Of a DNA stretch of 29,896 nt, positions 22,498 to 29,896 are shown piece after piece. The stretch is from positions 1-29,896 of IMG/VR virus record IMGVR_UViG_3300047546_000918; one strand, written 5' to 3'. The position numbers and the translations under genes are program-made. A model generated the notes under the pieces. The model did not search any database. It saw only the letters and a list, made by a program, of their open reading frames with translations, and was not told the origin of the DNA. The DNA comes from a virus. Each line of letters starts with the position of its first letter. Position 1 is the first letter of the stretch.

Positions 22498-22917
22498 TTA
22501 TTTATTCGTTCTAGAAGGTGGCTCACCTTCTGGACAAGGATATTGTTCGTTTACTAACTTTATTGTTTTGTAAAAATCTGATTCTTTTCCTGGAATCTGA
22601 TCTTTATCTATTGCTTCAAATAACAAATTGAACAGCACAGTAATATCAGGATATGCCTGATAACGATCATAAAAGTGCTGCCAATATTCGCAAAATCTTT
22701 CTTGAAACTCTAGTTCGCTGAGTATTTCTTCTTTTGTTGGTGGCGGTAGACCACTAGGATCCTGATACTCACCAAAAACAAACTCACCGTCTTGCTCAGA
22801 TAAACCATACTGTGCTGACGGTCTTAGCGCACGTACTGCTGTTTTATAACTACAATCAAGTTTATCTTGACCATGATTAACTAAAAACTGTGAATAATAT
22901 ATCTCTTCGTTGTTCAT
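22498..22917 (-). CDS. Probable tail-fibre chaperone-like protein
   Basis: This 139-residue acidic protein contains AVRALRPSAQYGLSEQDGEF and, after a short link, PPPTKEEILSELEFQERFCE. It then has an aromatic, helix-rich half (WQHFYDRYQAYPDITVLF) and a proline-rich end. The 'LRPxAx(W/Y)' then 'PTxEEI' pattern is shared with the protein at 19196-19447. It is common in small proteins behind phage fibre genes, where several act as fibre chaperones. It lies two genes after the 1420-residue propeller fibre. A good ribosome site (AAAGGTG) precedes the ATG. The assignment is tentative. Confidence 0.55.
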   Translation of the reverse strand: MNNEEIYYSQFLVNHGQDKLDCSYKTAVRALRPSAQYGLSEQDGEFVFGEYQDPSGLPPPTKEEILSELEFQERFCEYWQHFYDRYQAYPDITVLFNLLFEAIDKDQIPGKESDFYKTIKLVNEQYPCPEGEPPSRTNK

Positions 22918-22948
22918 TCAATCACCTTTTCATCTATAATTTTATATA

Positions 22949-23425
22949 TTATGGCTTCTCAGGCCACTGTATGTTCCAAGGAAAACCTTCTTGCGACGAC
23001 ATATCACGAAGTGCTTGGCGATAGGTTGCCCATGTTGCTTTGTTCACTGGTGAATCTTCCAGTTGTGTCCAATCGGTTTCTGTCAATCTTTGATTGCGTG
23101 TGCGGCGAACAGCTTCACTCTGTTCAGCGTCTTTTCTTGCTTTATATGCTGTCTCTTGTTCGGCAGCAGTTTGGTTTTCATTATCAGTAAAGATTGGTCC
23201 CAACACATACTTAGTGTACCATTTTCCGTCAATTTGTTCAAGACCTCCAAATTGACTATATTGGTATGGAGTACCACCAGACGCTTGTGGTCCTTCCATT
23301 ACTGGATCAATACCATTTGCTTCCATCCACTCAGTTGTTACTAGTGCTGGAGTTTCTGGCATACTATCTCGTAGTGCGAAAACTGTGGGAAAATATTCTC
23401 CCGTTGATTGTAATCTATATCCCAT
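22949..23425 (-). CDS. Tail assembly chaperone-like protein (Phage_tail_APC type)
   Basis: This 158-residue protein has a variable N-terminal half (MGYRLQSTGEYFPTVFALRD, then GTPYQYSQFGGLEQIDGKWY). A classic C-terminal module follows: RRTRNQRLTETDWTQLEDSP, WATYRQALRDMSSQEGFPWN, WPEKP. That module is the phage tail assembly chaperone type, found in proteins that help fold or assemble fibres and are encoded next to them. It lies twelve bases after the 1420-residue fibre gene, which is its likely client. The ribosome site AAGGA is seven bases before the ATG. The C-terminal module is clear; the client is inferred from position. Confidence 0.85.
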   Translation of the reverse strand: MGYRLQSTGEYFPTVFALRDSMPETPALVTTEWMEANGIDPVMEGPQASGGTPYQYSQFGGLEQIDGKWYTKYVLGPIFTDNENQTAAEQETAYKARKDAEQSEAVRRTRNQRLTETDWTQLEDSPVNKATWATYRQALRDMSSQEGFPWNIQWPEKP

Positions 23426-23437
23426 TTTTTTCCTTTT

Positions 23438-26400
23438 TTACGCTATAGCCCAATATAAGTATTTTGGATCCGAAGTGTAAATATCTCCGTCAGTATTACC
23501 AACTAAAATTATATCGTCGGCAAATGCAACACAATTAAGTCCGTTATTACCGGCACTAGTGGTTCCTGTTACCCAAGTAATTCCATCATCCGAATATCCT
23601 GTATTACCTAAAGTAGCAACAATAACAAATCTATAAGACGCAAATACAATATCTTTTAGACCTTCTGTTGCTAATGATCCAGCATTTCGTGATGTCCAAG
23701 TAACTAAATTTGTTGATGTGCGAATAACGCCAGTGCCTCCCACCACAACATAAATGTTGTTACCATAAGCAACACTTTGCAAACTTGCGGAAGTACCAGA
23801 AGTCCGAGAAGTGAAATTAATACCATCTGTTGATGTAACAATCGTGCCAGAAGCACCAACAATTATAAGAGTATTGTTCAGAAATTTTATATTATTAAAA
23901 GTTGTGCTTGGCGGTGAAATTCCTAAAGAAACGGTTGACCATGTGACTCCATCAGTTGAAGAAAGTACCACTGAATTGCCAACTATCCAATATTTTCCTA
24001 ATGCATAGACACATGCAGCTAGTGAAGCAGAAGTGCCACTAGTTCTAGCAGACCAAGTAATAGCATTAGCAGATGTTGATATTTTGCCAGATTCACCCAC
24101 GGCCACATATAATCCATTTCCATAGGTAATTTGATTTATCGTTGTCCCACCTAAAATACTAGAAACAGTTGTCCACGAATATCCATTAGAGGAATAGATA
24201 ATATCTCCATTAACTGCGCCAGCTAACCATAAATTGTCTCCATATGCAACAGTGTTGATGCCACTTGTGCCCATTAAATCAAGTTGTGACCTCCAACTGT
24301 CAGCATAACCATCGTTCAAGTCATCTGGCGCCGTTGAGGAAATTTCAAAACCGTTGGCATACGTGTCTATGTAGTCTGTATTAGTCACTTCAGCAACAGT
24401 ATCATCAAATAATAAATAAGGGTCATTTCCAGAAACGATACCACGTGCTGAATCGTAGACATGCCACTTACCGGTACTACCACTTCCATTGATTGATTTA
24501 ATAAGCACAAAACGAGCACCAGTTGTAAACCCACAATCCACTTGAAATGTGCTACCTACGCCTTTGCCAATGTAAAAAGAACACTTACTTACTCCAAGAA
24601 CGCTACTCATCAGATATGCAACATGCCTTGATCCAGTTTCGTTGGTTCTAGCACTGGTTCCTACAGAAAAAGTTGTCGTATTAGGAGAGGTTCCATTCCA
24701 AAAAGTTGGAGAATTTCTGATGGCATTACCACTAGTGTCAATAGGTATATACCCATTAGGACCCAATTGGCTAAAATAAACACTCCAACTCTGTGCAGAG
24801 GATGTATTTTTAATCCACATCATTTCGGGAGTAGTTCCCAAATTATGACTGATTGTTCTAGCAGCACCGGTGCCAGTATATGTAACAATATCAAGGAATC
24901 CGGGAGCACGTTTGAATGCTTCAACGATTTGGTTATTCACAACAGTGCTTATGTTCAATTGAGAAGTTGCATCATTACCAACACCAAATCCATTCATTGC
25001 AGAAAAAGAGTTGCCATATCCTGTTATAGGAGTCATCAAAGAATCGGCGTCGGTGCTTCTATTTGCTGAAGAACCAGATAAAAGATAATCTTCACCAGAA
25101 AGTCTGTCACCAATAACAAAGCCTGCGACGGTAGTAGAATTTCGCTGACGAGCCATAATCATGTCAGTCAAAATATTGGTTATTACTTGGCGATTATCAA
25201 CGTTAGTGCCAGTATATATGACTGGCTGAAACACATCAACACCACTTGTTGGTGTTTTCATTGGACCACGACGAATGGCCATGTAAATAAATGTTGAACC
25301 CGCTTCATTCACATCCGATTCTACACCATTGAAATAAAATCCAGTAGATGTTGCACAAATTTGGTCAGCAGTAAGTGATGTTTCCACTACGGTTGAATCT
25401 GCGAACAACCATGCATCACGATGACGTTCGTTGACAGACATATTCCTCATGTTATCTACCATGACCCAGCGTTGGGCTCCGTTGGTAATATTTTTAATCA
25501 TTACCCATTGCGGTTCATATCCAAGCTGCACAACTTCTTTCAATCTATGATTACTACCGAGATAAGTTCCACAACTAATTATATTGTCCGTACCAGTAAG
25601 ACCAAAGCCACCAGCGTTGTGGGCGAATAGATAAGCAACGTAGGTTACACCATTAGCGTTAACATCACCATCAGTGCCTACTGAAAACTCAGTGGAAGTG
25701 GGCGCAGTGGAATTCCAAACACTGGCCGTCAAACCTTCCGGATTGGTTAAATTGAGAACAATTGAGTACGCTGCTGATGTTAAACTTCTATGATAGACCC
25801 GCCAATTACCCGAACTGCTTGTCCTCTTAACGATAATACACCCCGGCACGGAACCAAGATTGTGCGATATAGTTCTAGCTACGCCGGTTCCAGTGTATGT
25901 CACCACATCAAAGAACTTGGCTTGCTTGCGGAATGTCCATGATGCGTAGAAATGAGGAACACCATCGTTATAATCTGCATCTCCACCAATAGTGAATCCT
26001 GTAGAATCAAAAGAAGTAAGTCCTGTTGATTCGGTTGCCTCAGCAGCAGTTGAAGAAGAATCCAAAGACTTAGTTGCACCTCTTGTAGTATCAGTAAGAC
26101 GATGACCAGTAACTCCGCTGCGGCTTTTGATCCAAACTAGACCACCAAAACCAGTACCGGTAGTTATAGAAACCAAACTAGACGTTAAATTGCCTGTTGT
26201 TTCCGTTGCTATAGACGTAGTATTGCTGAATGTGGTTGCGGTGTTATTGAGTGTAGCTGCGGAATTTGATAAAGTAGCTTCCGTGTTTGTCAGTGAACTT
26301 TCTCCATACGTCAAGAAAAGTCCTGTTGATAGATATCCTCCTGTGCCGGAACCATCTCCTGGCAATTTAGCCAGCACAGTAATATATCTGTTGGTGCCGT

Positions 26401-27700
26401 CAATGGTATAATTCCCGTATCCACAAACATATACTGTACCACTGTTATCTACTGCTATTGATCTTCCGTCAGAATTGATCCCTGAATATCCAAGACTTCT
26501 TTGCCATTGAAGTACACCAGAGGTATCATATTTGGCAATAAGCATTCTATTTGTACCACTTGGAGTAGCACTTGAATAACCATTCACGTATACATTACCA
26601 CCACTATCTACTGCTATGGAACTGCCATAACTTTGTTGTGAAGTAGCACCAAATCTTCTTTGCCATTGAAGTACGCCAGAAGTATTATACTTCGCAATGA
26701 TAAAATCCGTGTAAGCAGTGTTCAGTTGATTTTTTGAGTGTCCACAAATATAGACATTTCCACTGCTATCTACCGCTATACCTTGCGCTCGGTCATCAGT
26801 TGGGGTGCTTGATTCAAGAAGTCTTCTTTGCCATTGAAGTTCACCAGAAGTATTATATTTGGCAACAAGCATTCTATAACCACTACCAAGAGTTTCTAGA
26901 GAACCACAAATATAGCAATTACCACTAGAATCTACTGCGATATCACGACCAAAATTATATGCAGTTCCACCTAAACCAAGACTTCTCTGCCATTGAATTG
27001 CACCTGTTGTGTCATATTTGGCAAGTTGAGCATCAAATCCACCGGCACCACTGCCCGTATAACCAACAACATATATGTTGCCAGAGTCATCTGTTTTTAT
27101 TCCTTCTGCGGTTTGTGCGGCAGTGGTGTTACCAAGTCTTACTTGCCACTGAAGTGTTCCTGAAGAATTATATTTGGCAATAAGAAAATCATCAGTTGCC
27201 GGTGATCCTTGTGTTGTACTACCACACACATAGACATTATTATTATTATCTACAGTTACAGAACTACCACTGCTGTTATTAGCGCCTCCAATTGATTTTT
27301 GCCATTGAAAAATTCCAGAAGAATTATACTTGGCGATAAAAAGTTCTGTGCTAACTGTGGTGTTTAATTGTCCACAAACATAAACATTGCCGCCACTATC
27401 TACTGTTACATATTCACCATAAGTGCTTGTCGTAGTTGATGGTATGCTAAGAGTAGCAATCCAACCTGATGATGTTGCTCCATCTCCTAAACGAATGTTA
27501 TTTGGAATACTTTGTGTTGAACCTGTTCCAGTATAAAGATATGTGGAATAAACATCTTCTACATAAACAGCCGCAGGCGCAGCAGGTGCCGATGGAAATG
27601 GAAAACGTCTAAGGCTTACTCTATTTAAAGTAATTCTTCTACCAGTAAATCTAGGCTGATTGTTCAACCTGCCAGTTAAACCTGCTCTTTTTAAACTCAT
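23438..27700 (-). CDS. 1420-residue fibre with two seven-bladed beta-propellers
   Basis: This is a large adhesin-like fibre. Residues 1-45 are basic with a proline-alanine link (FPFPSAPAAPAA). Residues about 75-450 hold seven repeats of the form 'AVDSSGNVYVCGxx...AKYNTSGVLQWQRxLG' (SBBP-type), enough for one closed seven-bladed propeller. About 470-1135 contains several copies of a lectin-like module (VVTYTGTGVARTISHNLG, IVTYTGTGAARTISHNLGTT) of the kind known as DUF7483 in phage fibres. About 1140-1420 has seven further repeats of the form 'VAYGNNIYVVVGxxGxIxTSxDGxTWTSR' (BNR/YCF48-like), a second seven-bladed propeller. No catalytic sialidase residues are evident. It is followed by the chaperone-like gene. 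Binding of host surface glycans is a reasonable inference. Confidence 0.85.
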   Translation of the reverse strand: MSLKRAGLTGRLNNQPRFTGRRITLNRVSLRRFPFPSAPAAPAAVYVEDVYSTYLYTGTGSTQSIPNNIRLGDGATSSGWIATLSIPSTTTSTYGEYVTVDSGGNVYVCGQLNTTVSTELFIAKYNSSGIFQWQKSIGGANNSSGSSVTVDNNNNVYVCGSTTQGSPATDDFLIAKYNSSGTLQWQVRLGNTTAAQTAEGIKTDDSGNIYVVGYTGSGAGGFDAQLAKYDTTGAIQWQRSLGLGGTAYNFGRDIAVDSSGNCYICGSLETLGSGYRMLVAKYNTSGELQWQRRLLESSTPTDDRAQGIAVDSSGNVYICGHSKNQLNTAYTDFIIAKYNTSGVLQWQRRFGATSQQSYGSSIAVDSGGNVYVNGYSSATPSGTNRMLIAKYDTSGVLQWQRSLGYSGINSDGRSIAVDNSGTVYVCGYGNYTIDGTNRYITVLAKLPGDGSGTGGYLSTGLFLTYGESSLTNTEATLSNSAATLNNTATTFSNTTSIATETTGNLTSSLVSITTGTGFGGLVWIKSRSGVTGHRLTDTTRGATKSLDSSSTAAEATESTGLTSFDSTGFTIGGDADYNDGVPHFYASWTFRKQAKFFDVVTYTGTGVARTISHNLGSVPGCIIVKRTSSSGNWRVYHRSLTSAAYSIVLNLTNPEGLTASVWNSTAPTSTEFSVGTDGDVNANGVTYVAYLFAHNAGGFGLTGTDNIISCGTYLGSNHRLKEVVQLGYEPQWVMIKNITNGAQRWVMVDNMRNMSVNERHRDAWLFADSTVVETSLTADQICATSTGFYFNGVESDVNEAGSTFIYMAIRRGPMKTPTSGVDVFQPVIYTGTNVDNRQVITNILTDMIMARQRNSTTVAGFVIGDRLSGEDYLLSGSSANRSTDADSLMTPITGYGNSFSAMNGFGVGNDATSQLNISTVVNNQIVEAFKRAPGFLDIVTYTGTGAARTISHNLGTTPEMMWIKNTSSAQSWSVYFSQLGPNGYIPIDTSGNAIRNSPTFWNGTSPNTTTFSVGTSARTNETGSRHVAYLMSSVLGVSKCSFYIGKGVGSTFQVDCGFTTGARFVLIKSINGSGSTGKWHVYDSARGIVSGNDPYLLFDDTVAEVTNTDYIDTYANGFEISSTAPDDLNDGYADSWRSQLDLMGTSGINTVAYGDNLWLAGAVNGDIIYSSNGYSWTTVSSILGGTTINQITYGNGLYVAVGESGKISTSANAITWSARTSGTSASLAACVYALGKYWIVGNSVVLSSTDGVTWSTVSLGISPPSTTFNNIKFLNNTLIIVGASGTIVTSTDGINFTSRTSGTSASLQSVAYGNNIYVVVGGTGVIRTSTNLVTWTSRNAGSLATEGLKDIVFASYRFVIVATLGNTGYSDDGITWVTGTTSAGNNGLNCVAFADDIILVGNTDGDIYTSDPKYLYWAIA

Positions 27701-27702
27701 TC

Positions 27703-28041
27703 TTAATAGACTTCAGTACCAAATGCAGAAAATGCTAACAATGAACTATTTGCATTGACTGACACAATTGAGCCGGCATTGAGTGTCACACCAAGTGACA
27801 ATGTAACAGTGTCTCTACCAGGAACATTGACACTGTATGCCAAATAACTTGCATTAGATACAGCAGCACCAGAAGTGTTTACTGCAATTCTAAATGCTCC
27901 GCCGTTTGCTGAACCCTCATCAAGGTTTGCAATAGTGATTGATGAAAGAATTGCAGAGTTACTTGTAGGAACTGTATAGAGAGTCGTCAGCACATTGGCT
28001 GTAGGGTTTCTTTGTCCTAAAATTGTATAATTTCTTGGCAT
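27703..28041 (-). CDS. Small beta-rich virion protein
   Basis: This 112-residue protein opens MPRNYTILGQRNPTANVLTT and then LYTVPTSNSAILSSITIANL. A 'SVNVPGRDTVTLSLGVTL' stretch and a 'AGSIVSVNANSSLLAFSAFG' ending follow. This pattern (tail-like beta strands, a conserved IANL turn and a hydrophobic end) is typical of small structural proteins of marine T4-like phages. It resembles 21459-21842 and 28722-29054. It has a clear ribosome site (AAAAGGA) and stands two bases before the propeller fibre, so it may attach or decorate it. The function is unknown. Confidence 0.68.
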   Translation of the reverse strand: MPRNYTILGQRNPTANVLTTLYTVPTSNSAILSSITIANLDEGSANGGAFRIAVNTSGAAVSNASYLAYSVNVPGRDTVTLSLGVTLNAGSIVSVNANSSLLAFSAFGTEVY

Positions 28042-28053
28042 TTATTTTTCCTT

Positions 28054-28722
28054 TTACATTCCACCAAACAAAAATGCATCATCAAAGATGTCTGGAGGTG
28101 ATACGATATTATTTCCAGATACGGCGTTATTAGCGATTAGATTACCTGTGATTGTACGAACTGCAATGGAGTTGCCAGCGATTGTGCTGGCCGCAAACAG
28201 ATTACCCGTAAGTGTGCCAACGGCAATAGCGTTGCCAGCAACCGAGTTATTGGCAACAAGGTTACCAGTAATTGCGCTAACGGCAATATTATTTCCACTA
28301 ATTGCTGTTGGTCCTAATTTAGGTCCAGTAACACTACCATCCGAAATATCCGTTACAATTACTGCACCTGGTGCAATTTTATCGCTTGTAACAGAGTTAG
28401 CAGCAAGTTGTGTTTGACCAACGGCACCTGCTTGAATCTGACTTGAGGTAACTTGATTGAATGTTAGTGTAATTGGTGATGTATAATTCACCAAAATGTT
28501 TTCAGTACCTAATGATGGCGCTTCAGTAAATGTTACAACACCTGATGAAACATTATACGAAGAAATTGGTGTCTGTAAAACACTGTTGACAACAACTATA
28601 ATAGCATTGGCATCATCAAGAGTTCTTGATAAAGTAAACTGAGTACAAGCACCAGTGCCGCTAAACTTATCTACTTTAGCAGTAAAGACATTGACTTCAG
28701 GGCTATTGCCAATGTATGCCAT
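28054..28722 (-). CDS. Fibre-like protein: beta-sandwich plus ITGNL repeats
   Basis: This 222-residue protein opens MAYIGNSPEVNVFTAKVDKF. Residues about 20-90 form the same sandwich module as 21846-22478 (IIVVVNSVLQTPISSYNVSS, VVTFTEAPSLGTENILVNYT). Residues about 95-205 carry ten-residue repeats, among them SGNNIAVSAITGNLVANNSV and AGNAIAVGTLTGNLFAASTI. The end, NNAVSGNNIVSPPDIFDDAF and LFGGM, is nearly identical to the C-terminus of the small protein at 8269-8559, twenty kilobases away. It is probably a short fibre or fibre tip. The ATG overlaps the upstream stop by one base, and the ribosome site GGAGGT lies in the upstream gene's last codons. Confidence 0.75.
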   Translation of the reverse strand: MAYIGNSPEVNVFTAKVDKFSGTGACTQFTLSRTLDDANAIIVVVNSVLQTPISSYNVSSGVVTFTEAPSLGTENILVNYTSPITLTFNQVTSSQIQAGAVGQTQLAANSVTSDKIAPGAVIVTDISDGSVTGPKLGPTAISGNNIAVSAITGNLVANNSVAGNAIAVGTLTGNLFAASTIAGNSIAVRTITGNLIANNAVSGNNIVSPPDIFDDAFLFGGM

Positions 28723-29054
28723 TAAGTGACCTCCAGAACCGAAACAATAACATCAGCAGCAGAAGCAATTGATGTGTTGACTTGCAGATAATCGCCTGCT
28801 TCTAGCACCAATTTTTGATCACCACCAACTGGAACTAATGCACCACCTGGAGCAATTGTCGCATCTTTGACAAGATAAACATTGTTGGTAATATTACCAC
28901 CACTCAGAATAACGTTTGCGGAAATAGGTGAAGGTGTAATATTGGCAATTGTCATACCAATCACAGTTGCTTGTACACCAGCACCGGCCGCATAGGCGTT
29001 TTGAGCCGTGGTTCCAGCAGCCTTGAGTGTTTGATTTTTAAAAGTATTAGGCAT
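28722..29054 (-). CDS. Small virion structural protein (cyanophage type)
   Basis: From ATG 29052-29054 this is a 110-residue protein. The ribosome site AGAGGA is seven bases upstream, and a TTG one codon earlier is not needed. It opens MPNTFKNQTLKAAGTTAQNA. The middle IGMTIANITPSPISANVILS and the end KLVLEAGDYLQVNTSIASAA, VIVSVLEVT are a familiar pattern of small structural proteins in T4-like cyanophages. Its last codons encode the ribosome site of the next gene. It is likely a particle-surface or baseplate component. There is no functional data to point to. Confidence 0.72.
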   Translation of the reverse strand: MPNTFKNQTLKAAGTTAQNAYAAGAGVQATVIGMTIANITPSPISANVILSGGNITNNVYLVKDATIAPGGALVPVGGDQKLVLEAGDYLQVNTSIASAADVIVSVLEVT

Positions 29055-29081
29055 CAAAATCCTCTAATTTTACAGTTTGAA

Positions 29082-29091
29082 TCTATTTATC
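29082..29091 (-). promoter_or_regulatory. Possible late promoter GATAAATAGA
   Basis: GATAAATAGA on the minus strand lies just after the stop of the gene at 29092-29307 and about 30 bases before the next start. It shares TAAATAG with the three CTAAATAG sites and ATAAATA with the T4 late consensus. It is weaker than the others because the first base differs from both known consensus forms. Confidence 0.45.
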
Positions 29092-29307
29092 TTATCCTAA
29101 GGCGATAGCAAATGCTAAAGCGGTATCAACCAAAGTATTGTTACCAGTTACAGCAAAGTCACCACCAACAACCAGATTTGTGTTCGCATAGAATGTACCA
29201 CCTACTCCGTTGGTAAGATTATTGGCGACTGCAATCAAATCTTGAGTTGCAACAAGCCATTGTTGAAAGGTGTTTGCTGTTGTTACTTGATTTATATTCG
29301 CTGGCAT
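29092..29307 (-). CDS. Small structural protein (MPANINQVTT type)
   Basis: This 71-residue protein opens MPANINQVTTANTFQQWLVA, then TQDLIAVANNLTNG, and ends NTLVDTALAFAIALG. The N-terminal segment is one I recognise as common at the start of fibre or structural proteins of T4-like marine phages. Here it forms a stand-alone small gene, either a separate subunit or the remnant of a longer fibre. The frame is intact with its own ribosome site (AGAGGA inside the end of the upstream gene). The function is unknown. Confidence 0.7.
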   Translation of the reverse strand: MPANINQVTTANTFQQWLVATQDLIAVANNLTNGVGGTFYANTNLVVGGDFAVTGNNTLVDTALAFAIALG

Positions 29308-29309
29308 TT

Positions 29310-29519
29310 TTATCCTCTACTTGCAATCTGTTGCAACAAGTGTTTTATCTCTTGAAAATCACTCTTCAAAGAAGCAATCTCTTCGTTTATATGATCAAGT
29401 TCATTTTTTATTTGTTTTTTACTACGATGCTCAGATAGCTTTTCCCTATCAACATTTATGATTGCTTGATTTTTTGGATCTCTTAAGAGATTATTGTGAT
29501 CTTTTACTTTGTACATCAT
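29310..29519 (-). CDS. Small coiled-coil protein of T4-like phages
   Basis: This 69-residue protein opens MMYKVKDHNNLLRDPKNQAI and then has a charged helix (about 32-65, KKQIKNELDHINEEIASLKS, EIKHLLQQIASRG) with heptad leucine/isoleucine spacing, a likely short coiled coil. Small proteins with this layout (a conserved 'YKVxxxxNLxRDPxxxAIIN' start and a helical end) sit next to structural genes in marine T4-like phages. The function is not established. The ATG overlaps the upstream stop in an ATGA junction, so translation is probably coupled. Its last codons (AGA GGA TAA) form the next gene's ribosome site. Confidence 0.72.
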   Translation of the reverse strand: MMYKVKDHNNLLRDPKNQAIINVDREKLSEHRSKKQIKNELDHINEEIASLKSDFQEIKHLLQQIASRG

Positions 29520-29896
29520 GACAATGCAATCGCTCGTAAATTTTTAACTGTTGGTACATTTGCTGGATTTGATGAGTAAAACACAATTTTAATCGAAAAT
29601 GTTCTGAAATTTTTATAAGTTATACCACCGGAAGTATATGTGACACCATTTACTTTATATTCATAATCATAATATTCATTAATATTTTGATTTACCGAAG
29701 AAACGCCAGTCTGTGTCATCAATATCCATGGCTTATTTTCAATTTTATCGGAATCGGTTGCTGCTTGTACACGATAATAAACTTGAACCGAAGAATCTTG
29801 CGGCAAGTTTTGTTGTAAATAAACTCTCAAAGCAGTAGCATCAAAACCATCATTCAATGTAACTTTTCTCAAAACATACTTAGATAGTGCACCTCC
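29516..29896 (-). CDS. C-terminal part of a large T4-like structural protein
   Basis: The frame is open to the window edge and enters in the middle of a protein (GGALSKYVLRKVTLNDGFDA). A TTG at 29870-29872 is not a credible start because the conserved block begins before it. The visible 126 residues continue TALRVYLQQNLPQDSSVQVY, KNFRTFSIKIVFYSSNPANV and end VPTVKNLRAIALS. This is the C-terminal domain I know from large structural proteins of cyanophage-type T4-like phages (a DUF4815-like setting). Most of the gene lies outside. It directly precedes the coiled-coil gene with a four-base overlap. Confidence 0.75.
   Translation of the reverse strand, partial: GGALSKYVLRKVTLNDGFDATALRVYLQQNLPQDSSVQVYYRVQAATDSDKIENKPWILMTQTGVSSVNQNINEYYDYEYKVNGVTYTSGGITYKNFRTFSIKIVFYSSNPANVPTVKNLRAIALS

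Noticed and set aside
22499-22505. ATAAATA late-promoter-like site before the gene at 21846-22478
   Set aside because: It lies inside the end of the upstream coding sequence, only about 20 bases from the start, and lacks the following G shared by the other sites. Chance in A/T-rich DNA is likely.
23438-24290. Sialidase activity for the C-terminal BNR-like repeats
   Set aside because: The repeats show the propeller pattern but not the arginine triad and catalytic acid of sialidases that I would expect. A binding role is more likely.
27618-27628. TTTAAATAG late-promoter-like site
   Set aside because: It is inside the N-terminal coding region of the 1420-residue fibre and does not precede a start.
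19467-27700. Diversity-generating retroelement targeting the adhesins
   Set aside because: No reverse transcriptase gene and no adenine-variable repeat pair are visible in the window.
29870-29872. TTG as true start of the gene at the right edge
   Set aside because: The frame continues upstream to the window edge, and the conserved block (SKYVLRKVTL) begins before the TTG, so this is an internal codon of a longer protein.

Overview
The window is a late, structural-gene segment of a T4-like (myovirus) bacteriophage. All thirty genes I call lie on the minus strand and are packed end to start, with many 1-4 base overlaps and no gap of 300 bases without a gene. Reading along the minus strand (high to low coordinates), the left third follows T4 order exactly: neck protein gp13, gp14, gp15, small terminase gp16, large terminase gp17 and tail sheath gp18 (cut by the window edge). 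The protein types (ANxAF heptad fibre, MPANINQVTT protein, MAHFAELD protein, the 1032-residue MARKDIIDTYY protein) and the CTAAATA-type late promoters resemble marine or freshwater cyanophage/pelagiphage-type T4-like phages. The host cannot be read from the sequence.

Region by region, in transcription order: (1) 29896-18809 holds the 3' end of a large structural protein, a small coiled-coil protein, several small beta-rich virion proteins, a 1420-residue fibre with two predicted seven-bladed propellers, two chaperone-like proteins, a 654-residue glycine-rich adhesin with its own small chaperone-like partner, and a conserved small protein. A strong intrinsic terminator (18766-18791) closes this unit. 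(2) A CTAAATA late promoter at 18746 opens the next unit: two small structural proteins, a 1756-residue heptad-repeat fibre, a 160-residue structural protein, and (after another CTAAATA site at 12358) a 1032-residue structural protein and three fibre-like repeat proteins. (3) 7525-1 is the neck, tail completion and packaging module, with a third CTAAATA site at 1612 in front of the tail sheath gene.

The T4 core is interrupted twice. A GIY-YIG homing endonuclease gene sits exactly between gp13 and gp14. It has taken over what looks like the original gp14 start (ATG GCT ACT AAA) and leaves gp14 with a conserved N-terminus but no ordinary start codon. A Dps/ferritin-like gene lies between the small and large terminase genes.

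The fibre region is strongly mosaic. The same short repeat (NNIVAGTITGNL type) recurs in four separate genes, and the same beta-sandwich module recurs in three. Two large adhesins are each followed by chaperone-like small genes. Protein-family names are given from recognition of the sequences and have not been checked against a database.
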